Positions 1-15,000 of a stretch of 64,000 bases of DNA are shown piece after piece; the first letter of the stretch is position 1, and each line of letters begins with the position of its first letter. The stretch is taken from NCBI RefSeq assembly GCF_033568475.1, contig NC_133123.1:22864622-22928621 (forward strand). Reading direction: 5' to 3'. Source of the DNA: Henckelia pumila (Eukaryota; Streptophyta; Magnoliopsida; Lamiales; Gesneriaceae). The notes beneath the pieces were generated by a model. It did no database searches. It was not told the origin of the DNA and saw nothing but the letters and a program-made list of their open reading frames with translations. The position numbers and the translations under genes were made by a program.

Positions 1-45
1 TCCAGAACATATGCATGAACTGGTTGAGCCAGATAAATGAAAGAC

Positions 46-3000
46 CTTTCAAACAAATTTCCTGCTGCAACTGTACTTCCTTGAACATAGTAGTCAACAT
101 TTTCAGTAACCTCCTCAAGGTTAGTAGCTGTTTGTAGTACCTGCAACATAAGGACGTGCATGTAAGAAAGACTGCAGAGATAACACGGTAGCTGATTCAG
201 GATAAGTCATCTTTCTAAACCTGGCAAATAAAAATTTTCCAAAATTTCTCGTCTTTTAAACAGAAAAGGTTATACTACTGACACACCATTGTACGGTTTT
301 CCAAACTAATTATCAAATATGCATGATATTCATCTTCATAAGCTGCTCCCTTTAAGGAATCACTGCGTAAATTCTTGTGGTAAACCGTCCAAATCCCTTT
401 GCAACCGGGTAGTGATTCCTGCATAAAACCACGATGTTTTGATGCATATCAATAATAAAGTCACAAATGAAAGTCACTCAATTTGAAATACATAGTACAG
501 GTAGGTGATCCAACCCAAATCAATCGGCTTGGAATTGAAGAAATGGATGATAAGATTCTGAATGTGCAGAAGCTGGTAAAGGCACTATTTGGGTAAACAT
601 ACAGTTTCATATAATAGTTGACATATCACAAGACAGGTAAATAACAAATGCTACTCACTGTAAAGGTTTACATATTTCATTGAGTTTGGATACACAATGA
701 CATTGAAACATAAAAAGATCTCATTTTTAAAGAAGCAGAAGTTATTGTTGTGCAGCTTGACTCAAGCTTAAATTTCAGCAGGCTTGTGTTTATATATCAT
801 TCAGAAACTACCAAGCTTTTTCCTATTATTTATCTATATTGAAATTTTAATCGTATCTGTTGTCTCCACAGTTTGAAAATTGATCTAATTTTTCTTCAGA
901 ACACAAATGGCAATGTTCCTGGTTGAACTCAAATTTTCACTAGTTTAACGAGTTAGTAAAATGAGCTAGCTGAAACTAGAAAGTTCAATATGAGCTAAAA
1001 GTTAATTGCAGAAATTTGAATATCTTCACTCAGAGCTTGACTCATTTATAGCCCCTATACTCCAAAATGGAAAACTTTCCTTTTATTCTTCCACCTGTCT
1101 TTCCTATTCTATCAGCACTAAACCAATGTGTAGCATAAACATAAAACATTTTGTTAAAATAAAATAAAAAAATAACTTCAGTGCATTCTTCCACCAAAAT
1201 GACTCCATTCGAAGCCGTTTATGGGATTCCGCCTCCGACTCCACTAGCTTATATTCCTGGCACCTCTTGTGTGCAAGCTGTCAATGAGTATCTTCGTGTT
1301 CGTGATTCCATTCTCCGAGAATTACGACGTAATCTATCGGTGGCCAGAGATCGAATGAAAGTTCAAGCCGACCAACATCGAAGAAAAATTTCTTTCACTG
1401 TCGGAGATTACGTTTACTCCAAGCTTCAACCGTTTCGTCAATCTTCTGTTGCTATCAGGCGTAATATGAAGCTTGCTCCCCGTTTTTTGGGCCCTATCAG
1501 ATTCTTGACGAAGTGGGTACGGTGGCTTATAAATTGGATCTTCCCCCAGGATCACAAATTCATAATGTCCCAGACAATTAACACGTACGAGGAGGTGGGG
1601 CATAAATCAGTGGAGATAGTGGAAGATTTGGTCAATAAGATGCATCTTTAATTAATTGTTTATTCTCTCTCATGATGACTGATCTTTAGCTTAGTGGGTA
1701 AACATTCCCTAATTTTAGCATTAGTACGTTATTATTTTCTTCATTGTAAGACTAATATAAATAGTATGAAGCTTATCGAATGAAGTATTAACTATTTCGA
1801 GTTTCAATCCTCCTATTCCTTTGTCTTTCTTTTTCCTTAATCCTATTAAATTCATTCATATCACGATCCTCCCACAATCTAATCCTATCACCCTGTTTGA
1901 CATTGTACTTGACAAACAGAAGAAGAGCCGGGTAAATCCTAGAGATGAATTTCCAAGGGCTCTTGAAAGTGGCATTCTTGGCTCAGTCCGCATCCTACCC
2001 GTTACCTTGCAATCCATATTTGCTTACAATATAACGAATCCCTCTCCATAGAAAACCTCCACCACAACTAAGGCTTTATTCCTCAAACAAATAAAACCTA
2101 TGCCCAATCCCCCACTGTTCTTAGGTCTACAAACTTGGTCCCAAGCAACTTGGTGACAATGATACTACTCGTCAGCCCCGTCCCACAAAAAATCCCTCGT
2201 AATATTTTGCATGGCGCCCGCTATACCACACGGTATCCTGAAAAGAGAGACAAGAAACACAAAGGCAGGGCATTCAACACCACCGAAATCAAAGTCAATC
2301 TCCCACCTTTGGACAAAAGGCATTTTTCAGCTAGACAATTTCTTATTAAGTTTCATTAACACCGGTTCCCAAAACGAAAGTTTCAACGGATTACCTCCCA
2401 AAGGAATCCCCAAAATCTAATAGGCCACGATTCACCGCCACACCCGATAATCCTTGATAACCCCTTCACCTTCTCTTCCTCGCGATTGAGGCCTAGCAGA
2501 GCATTCTTGCCCAAATTTACATTCAACCCTCACATATAGCACAAAAGGAATTCCAAATATCCATAAAAAAATGCAACATAACCCTCCTCCTTCACAAAAA
2601 AGAGATTATCATCCGCAAATTGAATATGGGAAGTCTCAACCCCATCCTTACCACATCCAAACCACGTCATATCCAACGCTTTTGCCTTGTCCATCATTCT
2701 GCCCAACATCCACTATCAAATTGAAAAGAAAACGAGACAGAGGATTCCCTTGCCAAAGACCTTTCTCTCCCTTGAATTTTCCTTTGGGCCTCCCATTGAT
2801 AAAAATCGAAAACGATACGTTTGGAACACAACCTTGATCCATTTTCTCCACCTTTCCCCAAAACCATTTTTCAACATCACGAAGTCCAAGAATCTCCAAT
2901 CCACATGGTCCTAACTCATAAACCTTCTCAAAGTTTAATTTAAACACCCTCTCTCTTCTTCTTTAACCCATACTCCACCAATTCATTAGCAATGAAACAG

Positions 3001-6000
3001 AAATCTAAAATCTGTCTATCCTCCATAAAGGCACTCTGAGTGTGCCATTGTGAAAGAAATCACCTTCTTCAATCTCGAAGCCAACACTATGGCTGTTATC
3101 TTATAAATGCACTACTAATGATATTACTATTTCATTATCTAGTCAAGGACTCAAGTACATTAATAATGAATTTATTTAATTAAAATTTTGAACTAACATA
3201 AAGATAATGCCCGATGCACTAATTTATTAATGTCTTTTTACTTTTTCATAATTTTTTTTAAAAAAAAGGTCTTAACTTCCAACCAGACATTTGTTTATTA
3301 TATTTCTTGATAAAAAAACCTGTTACAAGAACAAGTAACAAAAACATCATTCCTCTCAGTTAGACACAATATCTAGTTGGTCTATCAGTTAGACTAAATA
3401 TCTAGTTGGTCTAAGACAGAAAACACCAAAATTTATATAGCATGTATGGTCGGGTATAGACGACACACAACTCAGAACTAATTACGGCATCGAATAAGTA
3501 GCGCTCGAAGGGAAAAAACAGTCAATACATTAACGTCAAATTCTTGGTCCCTTGGATTTCGAGGCTTTCAAACTTTCTAAATAAAACTCTTCAACGAACA
3601 TTTTTTTTAAATAGGAAACATATAATTTCTAGACTACTGATTCAGCAATTTCTTTCTAAAACACAATTCTTGGATTTTTTTTCGGCATACAAACCCAAAC
3701 TCTTCTGAATTTAAAATTCACTTAGTTGGGCTAAATCTTTTGTGCTCTTTCTATACCCCTTAGAGAAGTTTGGATATAGAGGTAATAACTTTGAAAAATG
3801 CTTAAATAAGTGCAACTTTTTTAATTGTTTTTTTAGAAGCGATTTTATCATTTTGGATAAATATTGAAAAGTATTTTAAATACTTTTCAATATTTATCCA
3901 AAATGATAAAATCGCTTCTAAAAAAACAGGGGCCTATTCAGCAGCTAGAATTCCGGTTGGGAATGAGATAAATTTGGGTGTCGGAGTGGTTTTATGAAGA
4001 TTTTCTCTTGGAACATTAGAGGAGGAGGGTCCAGCAGCAGGAGGAGTTTGATTCGAACGATTCTTCGTAGAGAGAAACCTGATTTAGTGATCTTTCAAGA
4101 AACTAAGCAAGCCAGGGTGGACAGGAGATTCATAGCTAGTTTGTGGAAATCAAGATTCGTAGAATGGTTGGAGTTGCCTGCAATTGGTAGATCAGGGGGA
4201 ATTTTATTGGCTTGGGACTCTAAGTCGGTGTCAGTGACGGATAATTTGATTGGAGATTTTTCAGTTTCGATTAAGCTAGATAAGGGCAGTAGTTTGGAGT
4301 GGTGGTTTTCGGCGGTGTACAGTCCATGTTCTCCTAAGGATCGTCAAAATTTTTGGGATGAGTTAGCAGGTTTGAAGGTTTATGTGGTCCTAATTGGTGC
4401 GTAGGAGGGGATTTTAATGTGGTGAGATTCTTGAGTGAAAAATTGAACAGCAGTACTTTGACCAGAAGCATGAGAAGTTTTGACTCTTTAATCACAGAGC
4501 TAGAATTGTGTGATCCTCCGCTCTTGAACGGTAAATTCACTTGGTCCAACATGCGAGCATCCCCTATTTGTTGTAGGCTGGATAGATTTCTTTTCTCTGG
4601 AGGCTGGAGAGATATGTTCAAGTTTAGTAGACAGACGATTTTGCCGAGATTAACTTCAGATCAGAACCCTTTGATTCTGGACACAACTCAGGGGGAGTGG
4701 GGCCCAACACCTTTCAGGTCCGAAAACATGTGGTTAAAACACAAGGATTTCAGAGACGAATTCGCTAAGTGGTGGGTGAGTTCACATTCACGGGGTTGGG
4801 AGGGATACAAATTTATGAGAAAGCTGAAGGACATAAAATCGGACGTTAGAAGTGGAATTCAGAGAAGTTCGGGAACCTTGATGCGAGAAAAAAGGAGCTG
4901 GAGAATAAGATTCTTGAGTTGGACGTTCAGGAGAGTGAGGGTCGGTGGGTAGATAGCATGGTGCTTGAGAGAAGGGCTTTTAGAAGCGAACTAGAAGAGA
5001 TAGTATGCAGAAACGTTCAAAAAGAGCAACAGAAAGCAAAAGTTAAATGGTTGAAGGAGGAGGATTGTAATACGAAATTCTTCCACTCGTTACTTATCCA
5101 AAGAAGGAGTAGATCGAGGATTGAGAAGTTGGAATTGGAAGATGGGAGTTTTTGCACGGACAGCGAGCTTATAAAGGCGCAATTGATTGAATTTTACCGT
5201 AAGCTTTTCAGCAAATCGGGCAGTAGGGCCTTTGGCACAGAAGGGGTGGAATGGAGTCCTATTGGCCGCGACGAAATGGTTCAGCTTGAGCTTCCTTTTT
5301 CGAAGAATGAAATAAAAAAAGCAGTGTTTGAGTGTGACGGATCTAAATCTCCGGGAGCTGATGGGTTTTCGTTACAAGTTTTCCAGGAGTGTTGGCACGT
5401 CATTAAAGGGGATTTGGTGAAGGTTTTTGCTGAATTTTATGAAAAAGGGATTATTAATGGAGTGACTAACGAAACTTATATTTGTTTGATTCCGAAAAAG
5501 AAAGATTCTTTGCGTATTAAGGATTTTAGGCCTAATAGTTTGGTAACCAGCTTGTACAAGATTTTGGCTAAAGTATTGGCTTCGCGTTTGAAGAAAGTAA
5601 TAGGAACTACGATTGTGGATACACAAACGACAGATCCTCGATTGTAGCCTCATAGCCAACGAGATGGTAGAAGATTTTAGATTGAAAAAGAAGAAAGGTT
5701 GGGTGTTCAAGGCAGATTTTGAGAAAGCTTACGATAACGTGGATTTCCGATTTTTGGACTTTGTTCTCATGAAGAAGGGATTCGGAGACCAGTGGAGGAG
5801 ATGGATCAGGGGCTGTCTCGACAATGTTAGCTACTCGATTATAATTAATGGCAGGCCGTGTGGAAAAATCAAAGGCGAAAAGGGATTGAGGCAGGGAGAC
5901 TCTTTATCTCCTTTCCTTTTTAATTTGGTTGCGGATGTTCTGGCTAGGTTGGTGGATAAGGCTAAGTCCATGAACTTCATTCAAGGGTGGGTCATAGGAA

Positions 6001-9000
6001 AAGATAGTGTAGAGGTTTCTCACTTACAATTTGCAGACGACACTATATTTTTTGTGAAGGATCAAGAGCACTTGAGATTTTTGAAGGACGTTCTGAATTC
6101 TTTTTGTGACATGTCAGGGCTAAAGATCAATTTAGATAAGAGTGTTTTATTGAGTATTAACTACGAAGCAGATGTGGAGGTGGAGATGGCCAGGGAGTTT
6201 GGATGTGGGCTGGAGTCCTGGCCAATCAAATACTTCGGGGTTCCTCTGGGAGGAAATCCAATCAAGGCATCTTTTTGGGAACCGGTGTTATTTAGGATGT
6301 CAAAAAAGTTAGCGAGTTGGAAGAAATCTTTCCTTTCGAGAGGGGGTAGACTTACGCTGATTTCGGCAGTTATGAACGCCATACCGTTGTATTATTTGTC
6401 GTTTTTCAGAATTCCTAAGGGGGTGGTGGCGTCCTTGGAGAAGTTGATGAGGAATTTTTGTGGGACGGGCCGGATGGAGATAAGCACTGTCATTGGGTAG
6501 CTTGGGATAAGGTTATCATTCCAAAGAATAGGGGAGGACTGGGGATCGGCAATATCGGTCTGCGGAACAAGGCCTTGTTGGGCAAATGGTGGTGGCGTTT
6601 CTCTAAGGAGGGGAACACGTTGTGGAGGAGAATTGTTATTAGCAAATACGGCATGCAAGAGAATGGCTGGGACGCGGGATTGGCAAGGAATAACACGTTT
6701 CGTAGCCCTTGGAAGTTCATCTCTAGGATTTATCCGACTTTTTTGCAATCAGTGAGGTTCGTAGTCAAGGGGGGAGATAGAGTTAGATTTTGGGAGGATT
6801 CTTGGGTGGGGAATTGCTCTTTTAAAACCCTTTTCCCGGTGTTTTTCCGAATTTCTAGAGCTCATAATAAGACTATCTCACAATTCATTTCTAGAGAATC
6901 TTCTTTTCCCATTAATTCGTCCTCTTGGAATTTACATTTTCGTCGCGATCTCAGAGATGAGGAGATGGGTGATTTAATCAATTTGTTGGAAGTTTTGGGA
7001 AGGGTTAGTCTTAGGGAGGGTGGTGAGGATAGTAGGAGTTGGATTTAGGATGTCTCAGGTGAGTTTTCAGTGAAATCTTTCTTTCATTCTTTTTTTCCGG
7101 AATCTCGGTTCCCTAAATCTGATCTTTTTCAATCGATTTGGAAAGCTCCGACTCCTTCAAAGGTTAAGGTGTTCTCTTGGGCCGCAATTCTGGGAAGGAT
7201 ACCGACTTGTGATTTGATCCAAAAGAGGTTCCCAAAATGTTTTCTTAATCCAAATTGGTGTGTGCTTTGCAAGCAAGAGGGTGAGTGTCAGGATCATATG
7301 TTGGTACATTGCCCATTCGCATCATCCTTTTGGTGGTTAGCGTTGAAAGCTTTGGGACTGTCATGGGTGACTACGAAGACTACGAAGGACTTGTTCGCAG
7401 CAGATTTGGGGAGCTATCTGGGCAAAAGGGGGAGAATTCCTTGGGCAGCCATAACTCATTGCATTTGCTGGTTCGTTTGGCTAAAAAGAAATAGGAGGAT
7501 TTTTGAGGAAGAAGAGGTTTCGAGGGAAGAGATTTGGGACAAGATTAAGTTGGGAGTCGCAACTTGGTTACATTATTCACCTCTATTCGAGTCGTTTTCA
7601 GTTTCAGAGTCGTATAGGGACTGGAGTTTGGTTTTCATTTAGTACCTTCCTAGATCTTGTATAGTGAATTTAGTGGACCACTGGTCCACCTTCCTATGTA
7701 ACTATTATTAAATTTTAATATTAAATATGTTTCTTATAAAAAAAAAATATTGAAAAGTATTTTTGTTATTATTTTTAAATATCATTAGAAGCAAGAGACC
7801 AAAAGCTAGAAATTATAGCTTCTAAAAAAACACTTTTAAGTTACTTTTTTAAAACGGTTTTTGTAACCAACCACTACAATCTTTTAAGAAAGCCTTTTTT
7901 TCAAAAAAATTGTTTTTGATCTCCTGAATTCTCCAACCAAACGGGCTCTTAGTCTCACTTATACATTTATACCTATCTAACATCTGAAACGTAAAAGCTA
8001 CAAAAAAGTTTGCACCAAAGTCGAAAGTCACAAAAGATGGGCAATCAAACCAAAACTAACTGCAAGTACGCCATCAATAAAATTGATATAATGTGACATT
8101 TACGGCAGATAGTAGCAACCACCTAAACATAAAAGTTGGTAACAAGCACCACGTTCAAGAAAACCATGAATCACAAAATTTCTAGAATCTAGAGTCATGC
8201 CACCTGAGTTATGGTTTCTGGGCGAATTGATTGTTGAAGTACACTGAGAGAACCATTCTTTCCATGTCCAGAACAGCACACCTGCACAAGATTCAAAACA
8301 AAATTTTTTATGGCTTGTGCATCATGAAATAAGAAATAAATGCATCATGAAATAAGAAATAAAACTGAACTTTTGGTTAGGGGGTCATAGATGTATTAAG
8401 ATAAATAATAATGACAATTCAAAATTCAAAATGATTGGCACAGACAAATACAAGATGCTCCGGTTTATTTGTAGCACTAAAAAATAATAGAATAATGAAA
8501 TCATAACTTACCAATTCATAATTACTTTGCTTTGCACTTCCTGTTGCATTTGGGTCAGCGTTAATTCTCAAACCATAAGAGAAATCTTTTAACGGACCAA
8601 CATTAAGCAATGAATCCCTCACGGCAAATGAGAAAGTTTTCTGCATGCATCAAAGAACATGGCATTATAAGAAATGAAAAACTATTTAGAATGGAAGCAT
8701 AAAACATAATTCAAGATGCCACAAGTAAAACTCATTGCGCTCTTCATGAGCTCCAACAAGAAAGGTAGTTCTTACCCTAAAAAGGATATTTCACTTGTTG
8801 GACCCCCGACTATATACCAACTCAGGGTTAAGAGTCGCCGAAGCAAATATCGTAGGAAATGGCTAGGCAGTAAGAATCATGGATTAATGGAGACATGGAT
8901 TTAGAAAACAATTTCAAAATATTTATCAAATGATTTCCGAATATTAGTTACTAGATAAGGTTATGAACAAAGACAAAGCACACAAGATGGGCAAAGAAGT

Positions 9001-12000
9001 TATATACTACTTTAATTTTAGATTCCCAACACTATCGTAGCTCTCCAATTAAAATAAAGTTATTCCTGCAATTATACTAATCAACTTGAAATTTTTTTAT
9101 CAATTGTTCTCCGGTTATTTAATATTTGAAGGTGGGATCTAACATCACAACAACAGGCTATGAAAACAAACAATATCAATAAGTTGACAAAGAGCATGGA
9201 TATATATACCAAAACAAACACTGGATCTTTCCACTCATCTCTCATCAACAACGATTCGACTAGAGGTTTCGTAATTATAATATCATAAAGAACAAAGAGG
9301 AAATAAAATTTGGCTACTGTCAATTAAAATAAAGGTGAGTGACATTTGAAACACATCCCCAAGCACATCATAGAAATTGGTTATCAACATAAATGTAAGA
9401 TAACATAGCTCAGTACATTTTCAGAAGACGTTTAACCTGAGCTAGATGAGCATTATTTGGGCCAGTGCCAAATAAAGAAAGTTCCTCATTATTGGTTATA
9501 TCCTTCAATGTATCAGAGGGAGACCTCCGCAACCGCTTTGCCAAAGGGGCATCAGTTTCTATATCCCCAACCTAGAAAAATAAGAAAGACAAATACAAGA
9601 TATCAATAAATAAAAAATAATAAATGTCTTTCGAAATTTCCAAGATATCAATCAAGTAAATTTAACTAAAAACATAAAATTTAAAATTTCCAAGATTACA
9701 TAATGGTGAAAAAAAGTAGTGAATCCAAACAAATTTTGAACTTCAAATTCCAGCACCAATCCTTTAGTAAAAAACGAGAGCCCAGATGAATAAAACAAGA
9801 GCTGCATTAACGTTAAACTGAATGTTTAAAAAGGCAAACCTCTTCCTTCGCACCAGTAGCTGGAGTAGGGGTTCCCACTTCAGAATTATATTGCACTAGC
9901 AGACTGTCACCCAAACGACTGCCCAGGAAGAATAGTGAATTTCCAATTGTTGTAATATCCTAAAACAATCAATAAAATAATGAGCAGGATATTAATTAAA
10001 AAAAAGTTCATCCGGTAATATACACAAGCATGATCAACTTGAAAAGCAGCTGACCGAAGCAAGTACAGAAGCTCTTGACTTGGAAAGTTCAAGCCTCTGC
10101 ACAATTCTGCAAAAAATGGATATACATCAGTAATAACATGAGAAACAGGATACCGTGGGTCAAATTAGAAGACACGGGAAACTGTAAAATGCAACAGAGA
10201 AGAACATTAAAATGCAAAGCAATACCAACCTTCCATCATAAACAAGAGTCAGCAAAAGCAGTTCTCCCGTTTTTGTCGAGAACATGGCAACGTCATTTGT
10301 TAACCATGTTGCATTGGCAGCATCAAGCTCTGTAATGAAACCAGGTCTAGGCATCTCTTGACTGAACCGTGGATAAGGAATTCATGTTAGGAATAACTTA
10401 GTTGTCTCATTAAAAAAATAAGATAGAGACATGAATCAAAGTTTCATACTAAAACTTTCTTCAATAGTCATTATACATAATTGTCAATAAAACTTCCCCT
10501 TGCCTAAATATCATAGAAGAAACATTATGTGCTATCGAGTCAAGACATGTAGCAAAAAACAGGCCATGGTATCACTTGACATTTCCCCACGCAACCACAG
10601 TGGCATTTTAATCAAATTAGCTCAACTACTCTATTGACTTCAATAACTGAAATTTTCATTAACTGAAATATCCAAAGAAAACTTAGCAAGGAGTGGCAAG
10701 TGTTCTCAGCCATGTCACAACCGGTTCTGATAGCCTGGTCTACGGGTGTCAGGAAACTTGCGTCCAGAAAAATAAAATCATACAGAAAGCAGAATTGAAA
10801 TGGAAAATGAAGCATCAGGACACCCTCAAGATGGATTCCTGTAAAAAATTGTTGACAATTATGAATTAACCCGTTCTATTAAATTTACACATTAGTTCAC
10901 CTAGATGAGAAATAGCAAACAAAGAGAGAACTTCAAAAAATTATGCTACAAGTTTTTCACTATCCTGAAAATTGTTCAACCTCGATCCGCTTAAGAATAG
11001 AAAAAATGTCCATTACGTTTAAAAAAAACCAAGATTCATCAACCTAGACAAATAGCTAGGAAAAGGTTTAATCACAGCGTAATAATTGTAAGGTAAGATA
11101 AAGATGTACATGTAATCATGTATAGGAGCTGCCATTAGAGTTTCAGTTACAAGGTGGAAAAACAGGGACATATTGAAAATCTCGAGTATCTTGATAGGGG
11201 AAAAAGGGAAAGAGGAAGGATAAAAGATTCAAGCCGTTGGATCTCACCTTCCATCAACAGGCACGGCAAAATTGTTCAACGCTAAGAAGCATGATGTTGA
11301 CTGCCCAAGTGAAATATAAAGAATAAATAGCAGGAAATATAAACCACAAAACATCAAGAAAAGAGTTAAGGTAAACCTGGCTATGATAGTGAATCGTATT
11401 AGCAGCAATCACAAGTACTCCCCCAATGGGAGATGGAACAGCAAGGATCTTGTATGCATCATGAGGAAGATTCTGAAAACAGATAAAGGGGAAAGCAAAA
11501 TTTTAAATAAAATCTACAGCTAGAAAAAATGTCAGCCTTCATGAATCCAGAACTAAGGCTGGAAATGTTGGAAATAATTTGCCACTAATTAAAGATATAG
11601 AACAAAATCAAAGAAGAGTGGCTAGGTTTTAGGGCCTCGGGTATTCATTATGTCACAAGCTTTTAGGACCTCGGGTATTCATTATGTCACAAGCTTTTAG
11701 GACCTCGGGTAAAAGAAAAGCTAGTGAGATAATGAATATTTGCTCACAATTACAGGAAAGAAAAAGGCATTCCCATCATAAGAATGCACACATTTATTCC
11801 TGCATGTGCACCTGAGGTAACTGGAATGTAAATATACTCTCACAGATCAAGAGAGAAGATAAAATTTGCGACACAATGAGTACTTGATCCAGGTCAGTGA
11901 ATCGAAAACCTTGCTGTCATGAGAATGCCTGGAAATATGAGTGGAGTGCAGATACAAAGAAAAAAAGACACAAATCTTAGAACACTTTGGAACCTTGTAA

Positions 12001-15000
12001 AATCTGTTGCTCCAATGTCATGTAAATAGAAAGTTAACAGTCGTCATAATAAATGAAACTATAACTTACATTGGCTGACCATATGAGAGGATGCTGCTTC
12101 AAAGTTGTATTGATACTAAGCGCAGATATCATACAAGTGTGATGTTTCCATGACACACGACCGGCCCAAGTAAGCTCCTGCTCATGTAGGATAACCACAA
12201 CAGGCTCAATGTAACCTGTCAAAGGTTTAGTCCACAACCGTAAAATATAAAGATGAGAGACAGTCAGGCTGAAATGCAATTATTCACATAGTATCTGAGA
12301 GTGTTGTCTCAGAAATTGGCAATAAATAGCAAGAAAAGGAATTCAAGGGACCAACATCTTAGTCATCGAACTGGCAAAAAGATCACGATTTCAATACTTT
12401 CAACAGATAAAAAAACAGGTAATCCATTGGCAACTTTTAGATAGCATGGTTTCCTATAAAAGTTTACAGGTAGCAGATATCAAACTACTGTCTGCCTACT
12501 TTCAGCACTTGCCTTCAACCAATAAATAATGTTCGAGATAAATTAAGTATCATGAAGTATGTGTGTGCTATCACTTGGTAAATCTCATTAATGCATAACA
12601 CATTTTCTTCCCACGGCAAATGTCTTCATCAAAATGAAACCGTTAAAGAGTTTTAAGACTTATGGCAGTTGGCTCTGTGCCTGAGACATGGAACTGCCGA
12701 GTGCCGAGCTTAGATGAGAGTGTTATCCATACTCAAGATCTTTAAACAAAACACATCTTTCAGTCGAGGCCTTTTCAGAGCTTGCACTTGCGCATAGCAT
12801 AGAGAAAGTTGGCATAGAAATGAATAAGGTGAATGTTCATTAAAAGCATAGAAACTTATAGATTATCGTGAGAAGAAACAGGTTTGACAAATGATTTAAT
12901 AAAATGCAGTATGAAGTGGTCAAGACACACACACGTGAGTAACTGTTGTTTCCACGAGACTGTATTTTCAAAGCTTGGATAACTTGTGCACAATATGTAT
13001 CAGAGATAAGCACCGATTAGTATGATAAACAGCCATTAATCTCATTCTTACTGGCTTTACGAATATTTATTTTGTACTTATTAACTACGAAGGGGAGAAG
13101 ACATGAGTGTGACCCTACAGTGTAAACAGCCATTAATCTCATTCTTACTGGCTTTGGGAATATTTATTTTGTACTTATTAACTACAAAGGGCAGAAGACA
13201 TGAGTGTGACCCTATAGTGGGCAGATTCTCAAATAAACTCGGTCAAAAAAATCAGAATGTAACACTTGAACGGTTCCAGAACAAATTTTTTAAAAAAGAA
13301 AATAAATGTTTATGGAAGCTCCATGCAACAAAATGTGAATTTTTTATATAAGAGAAAGCAATGTAACCTTAACCACATTGTAATCTATTGTTATCAAAGT
13401 TATCAGATTAAAGAAACCAAGTCAATTCTTACCATGTAAAAAGATAAAATCTTTAACATGCTTCATGTCAAGATCTTGCAGACCAACAATGTAGGATGAC
13501 TCAATTCGAGATGCAACAGATGGCCCTGAATTAAAAGTATTGTCCTCCACAACCAAACCAGAACTGGCCTAGCATCGAAAGTTCATAATTAAATTTCCCA
13601 AAAATAATAAAAAATAAAAAACGACACACACACATGCATGCACACAATTACTGTTGACCACGGAAACTGGCAAAGCATTTGTCAAGCCACAGCACATGGC
13701 AATGCACTCATCACATCAACTGCCAATATTTAATAATGTAAAATTATAAACGGGGACGTACAATCTGGGATGGATTCTCAGAGAATACCCTGCTTATGTG
13801 ACATGTCATTGTCAATGATGTACTGGGTAAGGATCCTTTTTCAAGTTAAAAGAACTAATGAGCATCAAATCTTGTTTTTAGGTGAGTTAAGAAATGATTA
13901 AGAACCATGCAATCACCCAAATCCCATACACCCAGGAAATCCCCATCTGTTTCACACTCATGAGCAGAATGAAATCATGCTTCACTGAAATGAACTATGC
14001 TGGTATGAAAGCAATTTGCGAGTCACAACACAATCATGTCATCATTAGGTTGAGCATTTCCCGAACTTTGATAGAAATTTATGTGACAATGGCGTCTATA
14101 ATATTTTTGAAACTGAACATGTGAAATTGCACGGACAATTGAAATCAGTACAAACAGGAGATAGCAACATGTACCCAAAAATGCGCGGATGGATGATTTG
14201 ACACATACCAAAAACATCTATTGGGGTATGGCTCAGCACAAGGCATGTGCAAATGACACATTACCAACCAACTTTGCTCATTCAGTCATTTCCATGGCAT
14301 AGCCAAAAGATACATTAGCTAAAAATTATATCTAGACTTCTAGTATCAAGTCACACAACACACACCATGCTAATTAACATTGGTTATTGAAGTATTATAT
14401 CAAACCTTATGTCCAAACCTTCTAGTATCATCAATGCTCAATACAGCAACACAATATAACTGGCACTAATGCACGTTGAAATAAACATTGTTATCGAGAA
14501 AAATAAAATCAAATTTGGGAAACGGTAAAAGAAAACCTCAGCTGTCTTGAGAACTATCATCTGTAGTCCATAAACAAGAACAGCAGAACACCTTCCCAGT
14601 GGGTCAACTTTTGCTAGTGGACCTTTGCTAAAACATTCTCTGCCTTTTTTCAAGTGCAGCCAATCTGGACCCTCAAAACAATGCATAGAACTGTAAGATG
14701 AAATGAAAAGCCATTTATGATTTGAACAGAATTAGATATGTAGTCAGAAAAACTAATAGACTAATACATGAAAATGAACTGCTTTAACATACCATGCTCC
14801 ATGAAGCACAATGAAATTACTGCAACTAACAGTAAATAACTATACACGTGCATTGTGTGGCAATTGAAAACCAGTAATTCCCCAAACCTGGCTGCCGGCT
14901 GCCCGTTTACCAAAATAATTTTTAGCATTCAAGACTTTTAGCAAGTTCACGCTGAAGATTAATTTTACTTAAATCTAACTTTTTAGATCCATTAATAAGT

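Noticed and set aside
8716-8904. 62-codon frame in a CPSF160 intron
   Set aside because: No homology, chance length, and it lies fully within an intron with good splice sites on both sides.
11627-11710. Possible CRISPR-like spaced repeats
   Set aside because: The 34-bp units abut with no spacers, number only 2.5, and lie in a plant intron; this is an ordinary minisatellite.
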